A DNA stretch of 64,000 nucleotides from Anagrus nilaparvatae (taxonomy: Eukaryota > Arthropoda > Insecta > Hymenoptera > Mymaridae), in assembly GCA_022575985.1 (NCBI GenBank), contig JAKSXM010000231.1, positions 4,032,501-4,096,500 of the forward strand. Direction: 5' to 3'. Below the pieces are notes generated by a model that was given only the letters and a program-made list of their open reading frames with translations, did no database searches and was not told the DNA's origin. Made by a program: the position numbers and the translations under genes. Below are positions 21,360-34,325 of this stretch, piece after piece; the stretch's first letter is position 1; each line of letters begins with the position of its first letter.

Positions 21360-22189
21360 TATACTAATAATAGTAAAAAAATTTTTTTGAATAACCTAAC
21401 CTATTGTACACTAGTAGTAAGTTTTTGTAAAAATTTCCTATTTATTAATAATATAGTAAATTTAAAAGGATTCTGAACGTTATAATTTACAAAAATATGT
21501 ATATGTAAATCTATTAAATCAAGAAAATAAATAATCTTTTGTTATTTAAAACTTATTCACCAGTTTCATAAATTTTTTTAAAGTAATTTAAGTAAAAATT
21601 TTGTTGTTGAATTTATGTGTAAAAAACACAGATAAAATAGTATATATAAAAATCAGAAAAAAAAACAGAAAATTATGCATTTATTTTTGAAACCTAAATA
21701 TACATGAATCATTTAGAGTCAGTATGACTAAAATTTTTAATTAAAAGTAAGTAATTTCCCTATTTTTTAGCCCAAGAACTTACAATTACAACCCATATAA
21801 CATATAACATATATATTATAATATATATTATTATTTATATATTTATATATAATAATATAAAATTTAAAATATTATTAAAAATATCCTATCCTATATATAT
21901 TAAAATGAAATAATTGAAAAAATTAATTATTTATAATATTATTCATCACTCATTTATGAAGAGCTGTATGAACGAAAATACATGAAAGTTGTTTCAAATT
22001 AATCTTTAAAGAAATATCCCCATCCGATTTTTTTATTTTTAAAAAATATGCAATAGAATTTGAGATATCAATCTCAGAAGTTAGTGGTCGAAAACATAAA
22101 AAAATTTAATTTTTTTTTACTAAAACTGCTTTTTCTCAGGATCTAAGGGGTTTTTCGAAATAAGCTTTAGTGCATATTATTCCTTGGAT
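21360..22189. other. AT-rich sequence, nothing assigned
   Basis: 3' flank of the split gene, including AATAAATAATC near 21525 as a possible polyadenylation site, then an (AT)n-rich stretch at 21800-21900. No other gene is seen. Confidence 0.4.
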
Positions 22190-22190
22190 T

Positions 22191-22227
<37 letters not shown>

Positions 22228-22560
22228 CATAACTAGGACTACCGACGTCTAAAAATTTATTTTTTTTTTTTATTTTCTCACCGACGTCTAAAAATTTATT
22301 TTTTTTTTTATTTTCTCATAACTAGGACTACCGACGTCTAAAAATTTTTTTTTTTTTTTTATTTTCTCACCGTCTAAAAATTTATTTTTTTTTTTATTTT
22401 TTCATAACTAGGACTGCCGGCATCGAAAAATTTTTTTTTTTTATTTTCTCATAACCAGGACTGCCGACATCTGAAAAAAATTTTTTTTTATTTTCTCATA
22501 ACTAGGACTGCCGGCATCTTAAAAAATTTTTTTTTGTTATTTTCTCATAACTGGGACTAT
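22190..22560. repeat. Short tandem repeat with poly-T and ACTACCGACGTC
   Basis: Units of roughly 45-65 bp combine long T runs with TTTTCTCATAACTAGGACT and a CCGACGTC / CCGGCATC variant, about seven copies. Confidence 0.8.
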
Positions 22561-25195
22561 CTGTGGCTATCATTACATAAAAATATTTGAAATTACAACT
22601 TTTATATAAAACAGGACACTAATCGAAAGAATTTAGAATAGCGTATAATTTCTGCTAAAGTCAATAAAAAAATTTCAATGCTATTTTTGCATAAAAATAT
22701 TTGAAATTACAAAAATATTTCAATGCAAACATTGCATAAAAATATTTGAAATTCCAACTTTTCTATAAAAAAGGAGACTAGTAGAAAAAAATTTATAATG
22801 GCGTATAGTTTCTGCTAAAGTCAATAAAAAAATTTCAATGCTCTCATTGCATAAAAATATTTAAAATTACAACTTTTAAATAAAACAGGATACTATTAGA
22901 AAAAAATTTTAAATGATGTACAGTTTCAGCTAAAATCAAAAAAAAAATTTAAATGCTATCATTGCATAAAAATATTTGAAATTCCAACTTTTCTATAAAA
23001 CAGGAGACTATTAAAAAAAAATTTAGAATGGCGTATCATTTCTGCTAAATTCAATAAAAAAATTTTAATGCTATCATTGCATAAAAATATTTGAAATTCC
23101 AACTTTTCTATAAAAAAGGAGACTAGTAGAAAAAAATTTATAATGGCGTATAGCTTCTGCTTAAGTCAATAAAAAAATTTCAATGCTCTCATTGCATAAA
23201 AATATTTAAAATTACAACTTTTAAATAAAACAGGATACTATTAGAAAAAAATTTTAAATGATGTACAGTTTCAGCTAAAATCAAAAAAAAAATTTAAATG
23301 CTATCATTGCATAAAAATATTTATAATTACAAATTTCGTATAAAACAGAAAACTATTTAAAAAAATTTTAAATGAAATATAGTTTCTGCTAAAGTCAATA
23401 AAAAAATTTCAATGCTATCATTGCATAAAAATATTTAAAATTACAACTTTTCTATAAAACAGGAGACTATTAGAAAAAAATTTAAAATGTTGTACAGTTT
23501 CAGCAGCTAAAATCAAAAAAAAAAAATTTTAATGCTATCATTGCATAAAAATATTTGAAATTACAAAAATATTTGAATACAATCATTGCATAAAAATGTA
23601 TGAATATTAAAAAAAATCTTAGAATAGCGTATAGTTTCTGCTAAAGTAAATAAAAGAATTTCAATGCTATCATTGCATAAAAATTTAGAATGGCGTATAA
23701 TTTCTGCTATTAAAGTCAATAAAAATATTTCAATGTAAGCATTGCACAAAAATATTTTAAGTTGCGACTTTTATATAAAACAGGAGACTATTAGAAAAAA
23801 ATTTATAATGGCGTATAGTTTCTGCTAAAGTTAATAAAAATATTTCAATGAAATCATTGCATAAAAATTTTTGAGATTACAAAAATATTTTAATACAATC
23901 ATTGCATAAAAATATTTATAATTACAACTTTTGTATAAAACAGGAGACTATTAGACAAAAATTTAAAATGATGTACAGTTTCAGCTAAAATCAAAAAAAA
24001 AAATTTAATTGCTGTCATTGCATAAAAATATTTGAAATTCCAACTTTTATATAAAACAGGGCACTAATCGAAAAAAATTTAGAATAGCATATAGTTTCTT
24101 CTAAAATCAATAAAAATATTTCTATGCTAACATTGCATAAAAACATTTTTAATTACAACTTTTATATAAAACTGGACACTAATCGAAAAAAATTTAGAAT
24201 GGTGTATCATTTCTGCTAAAGTCAATAAAAAAATTTCAATGCTATCATTGCATAAAAATATTTGAAATTACAAAAATATTTCAATGCAATCATTGCACAA
24301 AAATATTTGAAATTCCAACTTCCATTTAAAAGAGGACACTATTCGAAAAATATATAGAATAGCGTATAGTTTCTGCTATAATACACCTGACAATATATAT
24401 TAAAATTTTTAGATGTTTTTCAAATTGTGGACAATCAATATGAGTTTATCTTCTTAAGTTGTTAACGAAAAAAATATTAAAGAGGGGTATAATTTCTGTT
24501 TTCTGTTAAATTCAATACTAATATTTCAATGCTATCATTGCAGAAAAATATTTGAAATTACAAGATTTCTATAAAACAGGACAATATTTGAAAACACTTA
24601 AGTTGGGTATATTTTGCTAAATTCAATACTGATATTTCATTGCTATCATTGCATAAAAACATTTTAAATTACAACATTTCTATAAAACACGACGGAATTC
24701 AAAAACATTTAAGTTGGGTATATTTTAATAAATTCAATACTATAATATATCAATACTATTATTGCATAAAAACGATTGAAATTACAACTTTTCTATAAAA
24801 AAGGAAACTTTTCGAAATAAAACTAAAGTGAGGTATAGTTGCTGCTAAATTAATTACTAATATTTCAATACAATTGAAATTACAACTGTTCTAAAAAACA
24901 GGCTATTATTCGAAAAAATTGAAAGCGGGGTACATTTTACTAAATTTAAGACATATATTTCAATGCTATCATTGCATAAAAATATTTGAGATTACAAGAT
25001 TTCTATAAAACCGGACAATATTCGAAAACATTTAAGTTGGGTATATTTTCTAAATTCAATACTAATAATTTAATGCTAATATTGCATAAAAACAATTGAA
25101 ATTACAACATTTCTATAAAACAGGATTGTTTTAGAAAAAAAAATTAAAGTGAAGTATAGTTTCTGCTAAATTCAATACTATTATTTCAATGAATA
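22561..25195. repeat. Satellite array, unit about 115 bp
   Basis: More than 20 units, each with CATTGCATAAAAATATTTGA, TATAAAACAGGAGACTA and GTATAGTTTCTGCTAAAG. Shorter units occur near 22700, 23550 and 23880, and the last units (after about 24380) are more diverged. The frame at 23561-23749 is repeat only. Confidence 0.9.
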
Positions 25196-25690
25196 AACCC
25201 AATAACTCAATAAATCGGACTCTAAGTCTTTTTTTTGCTATTTATTTTTAATGAATACATTAAATAAAAAACAAAAAAAATAGCGGCTTTCTACGTTTAA
25301 TAAAAACAAAGCATTTTGGTTTTTATATTTTAATACAAACCATTTTAAGATATGAAGTGATGAAAATGACCAATTTTTGAGTTTTTAAATTTTGTACTTC
25401 TTAGCTTTAAACAGTTGTAACTCTGTGCCGTGAACTAAAATTAAAAAAGATAGCATTTTTTCCAAGGAGTAATTTGCCCCGAAACTCTTTTATTTTATAC
25501 ATGAAATGACTCAAAAATTTGAATATGAAATAATATAGACATCGGCAGTCCTAAGAATAAAAAAAAAAAAAATTTTAACAATTTATTTGTATAGTAAAGT
25601 TCATATTATCTGTTTACAATATGAAAATACTACAAAAATTTACTTGCATGGATAAAAATGAGGTATTACATCCAAATTAAAAAAAAAAAA
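25196..25690. other. AT-rich flank of the satellite
   Basis: No gene is recognised. Scattered motifs such as CGGCAGTCCTA suggest diverged repeat units. Confidence 0.35.
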
Positions 25691-25890
25691 ATACCTGGAG
25701 ATTTTTTGGTAAAAAAAATTTTTTATAAAAAAAATAGGTCTTAATGTCATACTGGTTGTGAAATATCACCAGTGGCAGTGCTACATACATACATACATAC
25801 ATACACTCACACACACACATACATAATTTTTTTAAAAACTGGTTTTTTAGAATCCTGAGGTCTCAAAACGTGCGTATATGTCAAAAAATC
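25691..25890 (+). repeat. Dispersed repeat family R, partial copy
   Basis: TAGGTCTTAATGTCATACTGG, microsatellites (ACAT)n/(AC)n, then AACTGGTTTTTTAGAATCCT and GGTCTCAAAACGTGC. The same order recurs at 44840-44990 and, reversed, at 27940-28130. Confidence 0.7.
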
Positions 25891-25914
25891 AGAAATTAAA
25901 ATTTCACCTAAAAC

Positions 25915-26340
25915 AATGGGTCCTCTATGAGGAACCGAAATCATAAATATTTCACTCTAGAGTAAAATTCATATTGATTCTCTGCAATATAAAAAAACAG
26001 CAAAAATTTCAATCTATATTGTTAGTTGTTTTATGTATGGAAAATCCCAAAAATGTCACCATAGAGTAAAATGGATATCGGCTGTACTATTAATTGAAAA
26101 ATAAAAAATTATAAAAATTTCACTCTATAGTAAAATTTATATTGGCTGTCTACATTATGAAAAAAATTCAAAATTTTCAATCTATATTGCTGGCTGCTTT
26201 CTTTATGAAAAACCTAAAAATATTTCACCATAGAGTGAAATGGATATCGCCTGTCCTATTTATGAACAATAAAAAATTATGAAAATTTCATTCTATAGTA
26301 AAATTCATATTGATTGTCTACAATATCAGTTGTGATGAAT
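25915..26340. repeat. Tandem repeat, unit about 100 bp
   Basis: Four diverged units share AAATTTCACTCTATAGTAAA, CATATTGATTGTCTACAATA and TGAAAAA. Confidence 0.7.
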
Positions 26341-26982
26341 ATGAAAATAGAAAACAATTAAATATTAATTATCTACAATATGGAAAAAACTGCATATCAC
26401 TATATTTTATTTTTAATTATTATTTATTATCAATAATTATTTATGTTATAAAATATACCTCATTAGTTATAAATATTTATAAATAATCATGTAACTTTTT
26501 CTTAATATGAATTATAAAATTTTTTTGTTAATTTTAGAAGTATAAAATTAATTCTGTTCTCATTCATTTTTAAATAAAATGAAATTGCATTTAAATCACG
26601 TATGATTAAATTTATTATAATTAACTAAATATGATTAAAATATAAAAAAATTAATGCACAAGAGTTTATATTTGGTTAAGCCGAGCATCGCGAGGCCAAT
26701 CAGCTAGTTATATTATATAATAAAATAATATATTGAATATAAAATATTCAATAATGTTTTCAAATTTTCTCAGCTGCTAATTTTAATTCTGACTTCCCAA
26801 ATTGCATTATTAATTTTTCTTTGACAAACGCAAAATTTCTTTTTTTATTTTAAACTGAAATTTTCAAACCTACTAAAAATTTTGTGTTTCAAACTTCTTT
26901 TTGTTCAGCGTCGAGTTCAGTGTATACTCGAACGCATACACGAGAAATGGAGAAAATTTAGTAGATACACGGCCAGGCTGCT
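26341..26982. other. AT-rich sequence with a second Helitron-like terminus
   Basis: At about 26678-26709 a GC-rich imperfect hairpin (GCCGAGCATCGCGAGGC) is followed by CTAGTT, like the block at 2222-2287. The rest is unassigned. Confidence 0.3.
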
Positions 26983-27190
26983 TTGCTTGAATATTCAAGA
27001 ATTTGCTTGAATTGCTTGACATTTCAAGCAAATTGCTAAAATTTTCAAGCGGTCAAAAAGTTTAGCTGCTTGAAAATTCAAGCAATCAATTAAAATAGAT
27101 AAAAGTTTGTAGGAAAGCTTAAATTTTGTTCCCCTCCCTTTTTTTTAAGAGTTATTTGTTTTTATTAAATTTTATAATTTAGTGATAAAT
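26983..27190 (+). repeat. Left arm of a large inverted repeat with GCTTGAA hairpins
   Basis: It contains several small palindromes of the type CTTGAATATTCAAG, then AGGAAAGCTTAAATTTTG and CCCCTCCC. The last 125 bp or so match the reverse complement of 30095-30230. Confidence 0.8.
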
Positions 27191-27230
27191 TTAAAAAAAA
27201 TAAAATTAATATTATTTATTATGTGTCTAG

Positions 27231-27883
27231 CAAGGGGAGTTCAATGGAACACCAAATTACACCAAATGGTTATAGATGAGTTTATTATGTTGAAAAAACA
27301 TGTCGACCACCCTTCGTTCATTCCAATGGGCCTCCTGGGCCTAGAAGTGCAGGGCTCAAAGTTAAAAAATAGGGTTTTTTAGTAATTTTCAATGAAACGC
27401 TAAAACTTCGCAAGTTAACCAAAACTCTAATTGGTCTCATTTTTTTAATTCTTAAAAACGACTCAAGGAAATGAGACGAGTAAAGAATTTTTGAAAACTA
27501 GAAGCTTGTAGAAATTTTTCGAGACATATAAAACCCTTTTCGTCAGAAATTACGAATTTGGGACCAATTTAAAAATTGGTCATTTTTAGCGAAAAATGGC
27601 CATTTGGTTAATTGGCTTCATTGATGAGAAAATTAGTGATAAAAATTGCGGTTTACGGCGTTTGAAAGTTGACTTTACACCAAAAAAATGAGACCAACCA
27701 GAAGAGTTTTGGTTAACTTGTGAGGTTTTAGCGTTTCTTTGAAAATTACCAAAAAACCCTATTTCGTAACATTGTGCCCTGCGTTTCTAGGCCCAGAAGA
27801 CCCATTGGAATGAACGAAGGGTGGTCGACATGCTTTTTCAACATAATAAAATTTGGTGTTCCAAATGTATTGAACTCCCCTTG
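27231..27883. mobile_element. CAAGGGG-end MITE, copy 1
   Basis: 653 bp. Ends are CAAGGGGAGTTCAAT / ATTGAACTCCCCTTG and the arms share ACCAAATT, TTATTATGTTGAAAAA and CCAATGGG. The palindrome continues about 36 bp outside these ends (CTAGACACATAATAAATAAT), so this copy may sit inside a second foldback. A second copy is at 61857-62887. Confidence 0.8.
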
Positions 27884-27914
27884 CTAGACACATAATAAAT
27901 AATATTAATTTTGT

Positions 27915-29350
27915 TTTTTGGTTCCTCAAAGAGGAACCATTGTGTTAGGTCAAAATTTGATTTTCTATTTTTTGGCATATAAGCACGTTTTGGGACCCCA
28001 GGAAGCTAAAAAACCGGTTTTTAAAAAAAGTCTTTATGTATGTGTGTGTGTGTGTGTGTGTGTACGTATGTATGTAATCGGTGATATTTCACAAACATTA
28101 TGGAATTAAGACCTAATTTTTTTTTCAAAAATTTTTTCACCAAAAAAGCTCGAGGTACTTTTTTTTTTTTTTAATTTGGATGTAACACCTCATTTATTTC
28201 CACGAAAGTACTTATATTTGAAAGTATGGTTTTCACATGATATTTTGAATCGGATAATAAAATTTTTTTCACAAAAAAATACAAAAAATACCAATTTTTT
28301 TTTTCTTTTTGGACGAAGTACCTAATTTATTTCCATGCAAGTACTAGTTTTAAGAACTTCGTTTATAGTAATTTTTTGGATCTAATACCGATTTTTTCAA
28401 AATTTTTTTCTCAAAATTAAAAAATAAAATAATTTAAAAAAACTGCAATATTTTTTCTTTTTTTTTGGTGTAATACTTCATTTAATTCTATGAAAGTACT
28501 AGTATCTGAAAATATTGTAACCTGTGATATTTCAAAACCATTATCGAATTAAGACCTAATTTTTTTTCCAAAAATTTTTTTATTAAAAAAATCTCAAAAC
28601 CCCTTTTTTTTTTAATTTGGATGTAATACCTCATTCATTTCCACGAAAGTACTTATACTTGAAAGTATGGTTTTTACTTGATATCTCCAATCTGATACTT
28701 AATTTTTTGAAAATTTTTTTCCTAAAATTTGTTTCACAAAAAAATACAAAAAATACGAAACTTTTTTTTCTTTTTGGACGTAGTACCTAATTTATTTCCA
28801 TGGAAGTACTAGTTTTAAGAACCTCGTTTACAGTAATTTTTTGGAACTGATACTGAATTTTTTCAAAATTTTTTTCTAAAAATTAAAAAAAAAGAAAAAT
28901 AATAAAGACTGCAATATTTATTTTTTTTTTTTGGTGTAATACCTCATTTAATTCTATGAAAGTACTAATATTTTAAAATATTGTAACCAGTGATATTTCA
29001 AAACAATTATCGAATGAATACCTAACTTTTTTTTCCAAAAATTTGTTTATTAAAAAAATCTCAAAATACTTTTTTTTTTTTTTAGTTTGGATATAATACC
29101 TCATTCATTTCCATGAAATTACTTATATTTGAAATTATGATTTTTACTCGATATCTTGAATCTGATAATTAATTTTTTGAAAATTTTTTTCTCCAAAATC
29201 TTCGTCACAAAAAAATACATAAAACACTAAATTTATATTTCGTTTTGGACATATCTAATTTATTTTAATGAGAGTACAAGTTTTAGAAATTTAGTTTATA
29301 GTAATTTTTTGTATCCGATCACAAATTTTTTTTTTTATTTTGATATAAAT
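27915..29350 (-). repeat. Dispersed repeat family R, long copy with ~400-bp internal repeats
   Basis: It starts near a small palindrome, GGTTCCTCAAAGAGGAACC, includes a (TG)n run at 28036-28061, then three diverged units of about 400 bp, each with TTTGGATGTAATACCTCATT and GAAAGTACT. Reverse of the 25.7 and 44.5 kb copies. Confidence 0.75.
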
Positions 29351-30094
29351 TATAACACTCAAGAAAGAGTTATGGAAATCTTGCCTCTTTTTAACTTCCT
29401 TGGATTATTTTGGTCGTTGCTATGTTTATTTATGTATGCAGCTTAATGAAATTATAAACAATAATAAACAGCCTAAAAATATTAAATGGTTATGTTTGCA
29501 TTTTAAAATTAAGATTTAAAAGTTATATTGGCATTTTTTAAAGAATCAAACAATTTATAGAATTAAATAATTTATTATTTTGTGATTAATAGAAATAATA
29601 TAATAAATAAATAATGTTAAAATCTTGAAATGCAAGAAGTACACTGAGAAAATAAATTATAAGAAATTATTATAAATTCTGGTAAAAACTCCTATTTTTT
29701 TATAATAATTGAGCGAATATTTGTAATTTTCGCATCGTTACCAACCGTTTCTTTGACAAAACAAAAAAATCATGTTACCCAATATTTTAATAATGAAGGG
29801 ATAATTATATATTCTAATAAAATAAAATTTTATAAAAAAAATAAAATTAGCTTTTTTAAATTTGTCTCTTTTTAATTATGCAAAAATGATTTAAAATCCA
29901 TTAACGCCGGCGCGACCAATCCACGGACGCTAGAATTTTCACTTTAATAACAAAATGATCTTAATAATCTACTTTACCAGCTACTAAAAACGAAAAATGT
30001 ATGTATAATTGCATGCTTGTAATCAATAATATTTGTTGTGAATTAAGATTACAGCCCATTGTTTGAGGAACCTCAGTGTAAGCTAGTTGGCAGG
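29351..30094. other. AT-rich sequence, nothing assigned
   Basis: No gene or repeat is recognised. GAGGAACC near 30063 echoes the family R edge. Confidence 0.35.
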
Positions 30095-30330
30095 GTATTT
30101 TAAATTTATCACTAAATTATAAAATTTAATAAAAACAAATAACTCTTAAAAAAAAGGGAGGGGAACAAAATTTAAGCTTTCCTACAGTCTTTTATCTGTT
30201 TTAATTGATTGCTTGAATATTCAAGAAAAACTCTGTTTTATAAGATTGAGCAAAAATGTAAATTTGCGTTTCTAGCCCTAAAATTCCCTTTGGAATGAAT
30301 GCAGGGCGGTTTGTATGTCTTTACAACATA
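30095..30330 (-). repeat. Right arm of the large inverted repeat, then a MITE relic
   Basis: 30095-30230 is the reverse complement of 27060-27190. It is followed by a diverged CAAGGGG-MITE end (CGTTTCTAGCCCTAAAATT, TGGAATGAATGCAGGG). Confidence 0.75.
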
Positions 30331-30559
30331 TAAAAGTATGTTTTCCAGTAAAAATTAGCATTTTAAAACGCTTTTTGGCTTTTGTGAAAATTTGTATAGC
30401 TAAAAACTCTAAATTCCCATGTTATTTAAATGCGAAAATTGATGTGGTTACAGGCACGTGTTTTTGCAGGGCTAAAGCAAAATCCTTGGAACTGGGAACT
30501 TTTTATGACTAAAACTTCACAAAAAACCCCGGGGAGCAAAGTTTTTCCACAAAGTCCAA

Positions 30560-30870
30560 AAATAGGTCCACTCTAATATATATACATACTGTATTTTGAA
30601 GACTCCATTAAGATTTTCAAAATTATTTTTATGTTTAGCTTCTTCACTGTCACGATTGATAAGGACATTTCCACTGCTTTGTTGTTTAATTTAGTTTAGT
30701 TTTGTTTATTAAGTTCTGCTGGTGAGATGATAGTTTTAATATCTTGGAAGGTAGTATTGATGTTATTAGGTTTAAGACATAAAATAGAGTTTTTTTTATT
30801 GTCAGATATTAATGCTTCACTGTAGGATTTATTTACATTATTTGTGTTATTATTATTATTATTATTATTA
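30560..30870 (-). pseudogene. CR1-like retrotransposon ORF1, C-terminal piece
   Basis: Reading the minus strand from 30870: an Asn run coded by (AAT)n, then SYSEALISDNKKNSILCLKP and FQDIKTIISPAELNKQN, a pattern of non-LTR ORF1 proteins (poly-polar linker, then a short beta/alpha domain). After a stop the reading continues in a shifted frame toward 30560. It is the other half of the ORF1 at 42640-43420: both end in the same Asn/(TTA)n tract, and the two R1-like elements lie between. Confidence 0.65.
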
Positions 30871-31663
30871 ACTCGGAAAACCCAAGCTGGTAACGTTTTG
30901 ATCGAGATGCGAGGAAAAGCAGAAGGGCATACAGCCTTTTTTGAGGCAGTTAAGGCAACAATGGGAGAGAGCGTGAATGTCACATGTCTGACACCACGCC
31001 GAACTCTTCAGATTCGGGACATCGATTGCCTTACAACAAGAGAGGAAGTAGAGGTAGTCTTGAAAGACGTTCTAAAGGAAACCGGCCCGATCATGGTGAA
31101 GCTATCTCAACCTAATATTCGGGAACAGAGATCAGCCACGGTCGAGCTAGACGAGAAGGTGGCATTCAAGCTGATAAAGAAAGGCAGCATTAAGCTAGGC
31201 TTGGGCAGTTGTAGAGTAAGACTACAGGCAACTCCGCTTAGATGCTTCAGATGTTTAGCGTATGGCTACATAGCAGGTAATTGCAAAGGACCCGATCGAA
31301 GCAAACTATGCTTTAAATGTGGGATGGGAAACCACAAGGTAGTCGAATGTACAGGGAAGCTGCAATGCTTCCTGTGCAAAGCTGCAAAATTAAAGGAAAA
31401 AGAGCTCAAACACTTCCCAGGTTCCAGGAAGTGCTCTGAGTTCCAAAAAGCGATCAGAAAATGCTCAAGGTGGTCCAAGGAAACATGCACAGAAGCTGGA
31501 CTGCAAACCAGCTTATGTATCAAACTCAGAGAGAGATCAAGGCAGACCTTTGGATCATCAGCGAGCAGTACCGAGGGGGTAATCCAAATCCAGCTACCTG
31601 GTTCGACGACGAACTCGGAACAGCAGCTATTTGGATCGCTAATCAAGAAAAAGTACCAGTAGA
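30871..31663 (+). pseudogene. R1-like gag (ORF1), copy A fragment
   Basis: It lacks the N-terminal half. It retains the conserved domain around QAGNVLIEMRG and LTPRRTLQIRDIDCLT, and three zinc knuckles: CFRCLAYGYIAGNC, CFKCGMGNHKVVEC and a longer CFLC...C. The normal gag stop, which in copy B overlaps the ORF2 start, is changed to TGC, so the frame reads on over ORF2. The gag would package the RNA in ribonucleoprotein particles. Confidence 0.85.
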
Positions 31664-34325
31664 AGCATCAGGAAAAGGTAGGGGCTTTGTGTGGGTTAGA
31701 AGTAAAACTATAACTTACGTGAGCTGCTACCTTACCCCGACCGGACCTAGACAGGAGTATTATATGAAATTGTTAGGCATAGAAGACTTTGCGAGAGATG
31801 CGGGTAGAAACATAATTGTTGCAGGCGATTTTAACGCCAAGGCTGTTGACTGGGGCATGCCCTACACTGACTCAAAAGGGGCGGCGACCCTTGAAATGGC
31901 ATCCAGGCTGGGACTCGTTGTCTTGAACATGGGTAACACCACTACCTTTAGAAGGGCCGGCTATAACGAGACGATAATTGACGTGTCTTTCGCATCTGAA
32001 GGCCTGAGCACAAGAGTGAATAACTGGCACGTCATGGAAGATTTTACAGCGAGCGACCACCAGTATATTTCGTTTGAAATCCAGCACGAACGACAGCCTC
32101 CCGGCGAGGCATATAGGCTGACACCAAGAGGTTGGAATCCGAAGTAATGACGCTGATAAAGAAAGCCTGTGATGCTTCCATGCCTCGAAAAAGGTTCAAT
32201 GGAAAGAACCCACCTGTGTACTGGTGGAACCAAGAAATTGCAGAGCTCCGCAGACAAAGCCACAAGAAGCGAAGAAGAGCGACTAAAGCAAAGTCCCGCG
32301 GAGAAGCAAGGGAACTCATGAACGTTCACAAAGAAGTTAAGCGATCCTTAAGGCAGGCGATCAACGCCAGCAAAATTCGCTGTGAAAGGAAGCTATGTAT
32401 TGAAGTTGACAACGACCCCTGGGGACTTGGCTTCAAGATAGTTACGAAGAAGCTGAGGGGCTTCGCGGCCAGCTCGCTAATGGACGAAGAGGAGGCAAAA
32501 ACAGTCGTTGATGCCCTATTCCCGACGCACCCGACAAGAGTGGATCAAGAGGATAACATCAATGTGGAGGATATCCCGGACTTTACGCAAGAAGAGCTGT
32601 TCGCTGCCGTGGACTCCCTTAGAAATAAGAAAGCTCTCGGCACAGACGGTATACCAGCCGAGATAATAAGATTAGCTGCACACGAGTGTCCATCATTGAT
32701 GCTAAGGATGTACAACACATGCATCCGAACAGGAGTCTTTAGCAGGCGATGAAAAAGGCAATACTGGTACTTATCAGCAAAGGAAAGGGTGATCCTACAC
32801 TCCCATCCTACTGGCGACCACTAGGACTTTTGGATACAGCGGGAAAAAGCTTCGAAAAGATGCTTCAATCTCGTATCTTAAACGCTGTAGAAGCAGCGGG
32901 AGACTTATCTCCTCGACAATACGGCTTTAGACGGGGGCGGTCCACCATAGGGGCAGTGAAGGAGGCCGTTGACGCGATAGCGAGGGCCCAAATGGGTAAT
33001 CATTACTCTCGTAAAATTACTCTTTTGGTTACCCTTGATGTCAAGAATGCATTTAACTTGGCAAAGTGGACAGACTTCCTGCAAGGCTCAAATATTTGAT
33101 GCGGGTAATGAAGAGCTACCTAAGTGACCGAGTGCTCTTTTACGAGACTCTACAAGGTAAAAGGAGTAGGAAAGTGACAGCTGGCGCGGCTCAGGGTTCA
33201 GTACTGGGACCTGACTTATGGAACATTTCTTATGATGGTATCCTGAGACTAGAGCTAGCGGATGGCTGCTTCATGATAGGTTATGCGGATGATATTGCTC
33301 TCGTAATCATAGCAAGAAACGTACAACAGGCTCAGAACAGCTTGAACGTTTGCATGGTAAATACAAACATTTGGATGGAAGAGCATGGATTAAGTCTTGC
33401 AGCTGCTAAGACAGAGATCGTAATGTTTACGGGGAAGCAAATTAAAACTGTCATCCCGATACGAATCGACGAGGATACTGTCATAGAGACGAAAAGGTTC
33501 GTTAAATATCTAGGGATAACTCTGGACACGAAGCTGACTTATTGGGAGCACATCTCCCAAAGGGTCAAGAAGGCAGGTACCACGACGCAAGCCCTGAGCA
33601 GGCTGATGTCAAATATGAACGGCCCGAAGTCCAGCAAGAGGAAGCTACTAATGTCTGTAACTCACTCCATCCTATTGTATGGAGCAGAAATTTGGGAGAA
33701 GGCGTTAGACAAGGATATGTATTCGAAAGGCATAATAAGAGTTCAGAGGCAAGGTGTCCTGAGGGTTTCTTGCGCGTACAGGACTGTCTCGGAAGCGGCA
33801 GTCCTTGTGATCGCAGGCATTATCCCAATTAAGCTCCTCGCCAAAGAGCGTACACTCATTAATGATAGAAAAAATGAAGGCGACGTCGACCGTATCAAAG
33901 CGGAAGTTAGGAGGGATGTGATGCTGGAGTGGCAGACGCTCTGGAAGGATCGCACAGACAGCGCATGGACCAGGCGTCTCATAAAAGATGTCGCTCCATG
34001 GATCCAGAGAGAACATGGGGAAGTGAATTACTTCTTGACCCAGTTTCTCAGTGGACACGGGCTTTTTCAGTCCTATCTCTTCAGGATGGGCAAAGTTAGA
34101 AGCTTCGAATGTGTGTTCTGTCCCGGCAAGCGCGATGATGCTTATCACACGTTCTTTCGTTGCGATCGGTGGGTGATCAAAAGGAGGGAATTGGAGGCGG
34201 AAATAGGGGACATTACGCCTGACAATGTCGTTGAAAGAATGCTTCAAAATGAAGAAGGATGGAGTTCTGTTGCAAGGCTCGTGGAGGATATTCTGAGAAC
34301 TAAAAAGCTATTGACGACACCCTAA
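31461..34325 (+). pseudogene. R1-like ORF2 (endonuclease + reverse transcriptase), copy A
   Basis: The endonuclease domain (31461-32147) has QGNMHRSW, SEQYR, AGDFNAKAVDWG and SDHQYISFE, the APE-type pattern. The RT follows with NKKALGTDGIPAEI, LISKGKGDP.LPSYWRPL, QYGFRRGRSTIGA, AAQGSVLGPDLWN and the active-site GYADDIA (33282-33293). The C-terminus keeps the R1-clade zinc motif (CVFCPGKRDDAYHTFFRC). Lesions: a stop after RGWNPK, a deletion of about 100 bp there relative to copy B, TGA near 32750, and a small deletion with frame change near 33090. It is not functional. Confidence 0.88.

Noticed and set aside
23561..23749. Small ORF with repeated peptide
   Set aside because: It lies inside the satellite array and repeats with the unit.
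30696..30983. A single 95-codon minus-strand gene across 30870
   Set aside because: Its first 37 residues are antisense R1-like gag. Only the part left of the (TTA)n tract belongs to the older CR1-like ORF1.
33705..34247. 180-codon minus-strand frame
   Set aside because: Antisense shadow of the R1-like ORF2. The plus strand carries the conserved RT and zinc motifs.
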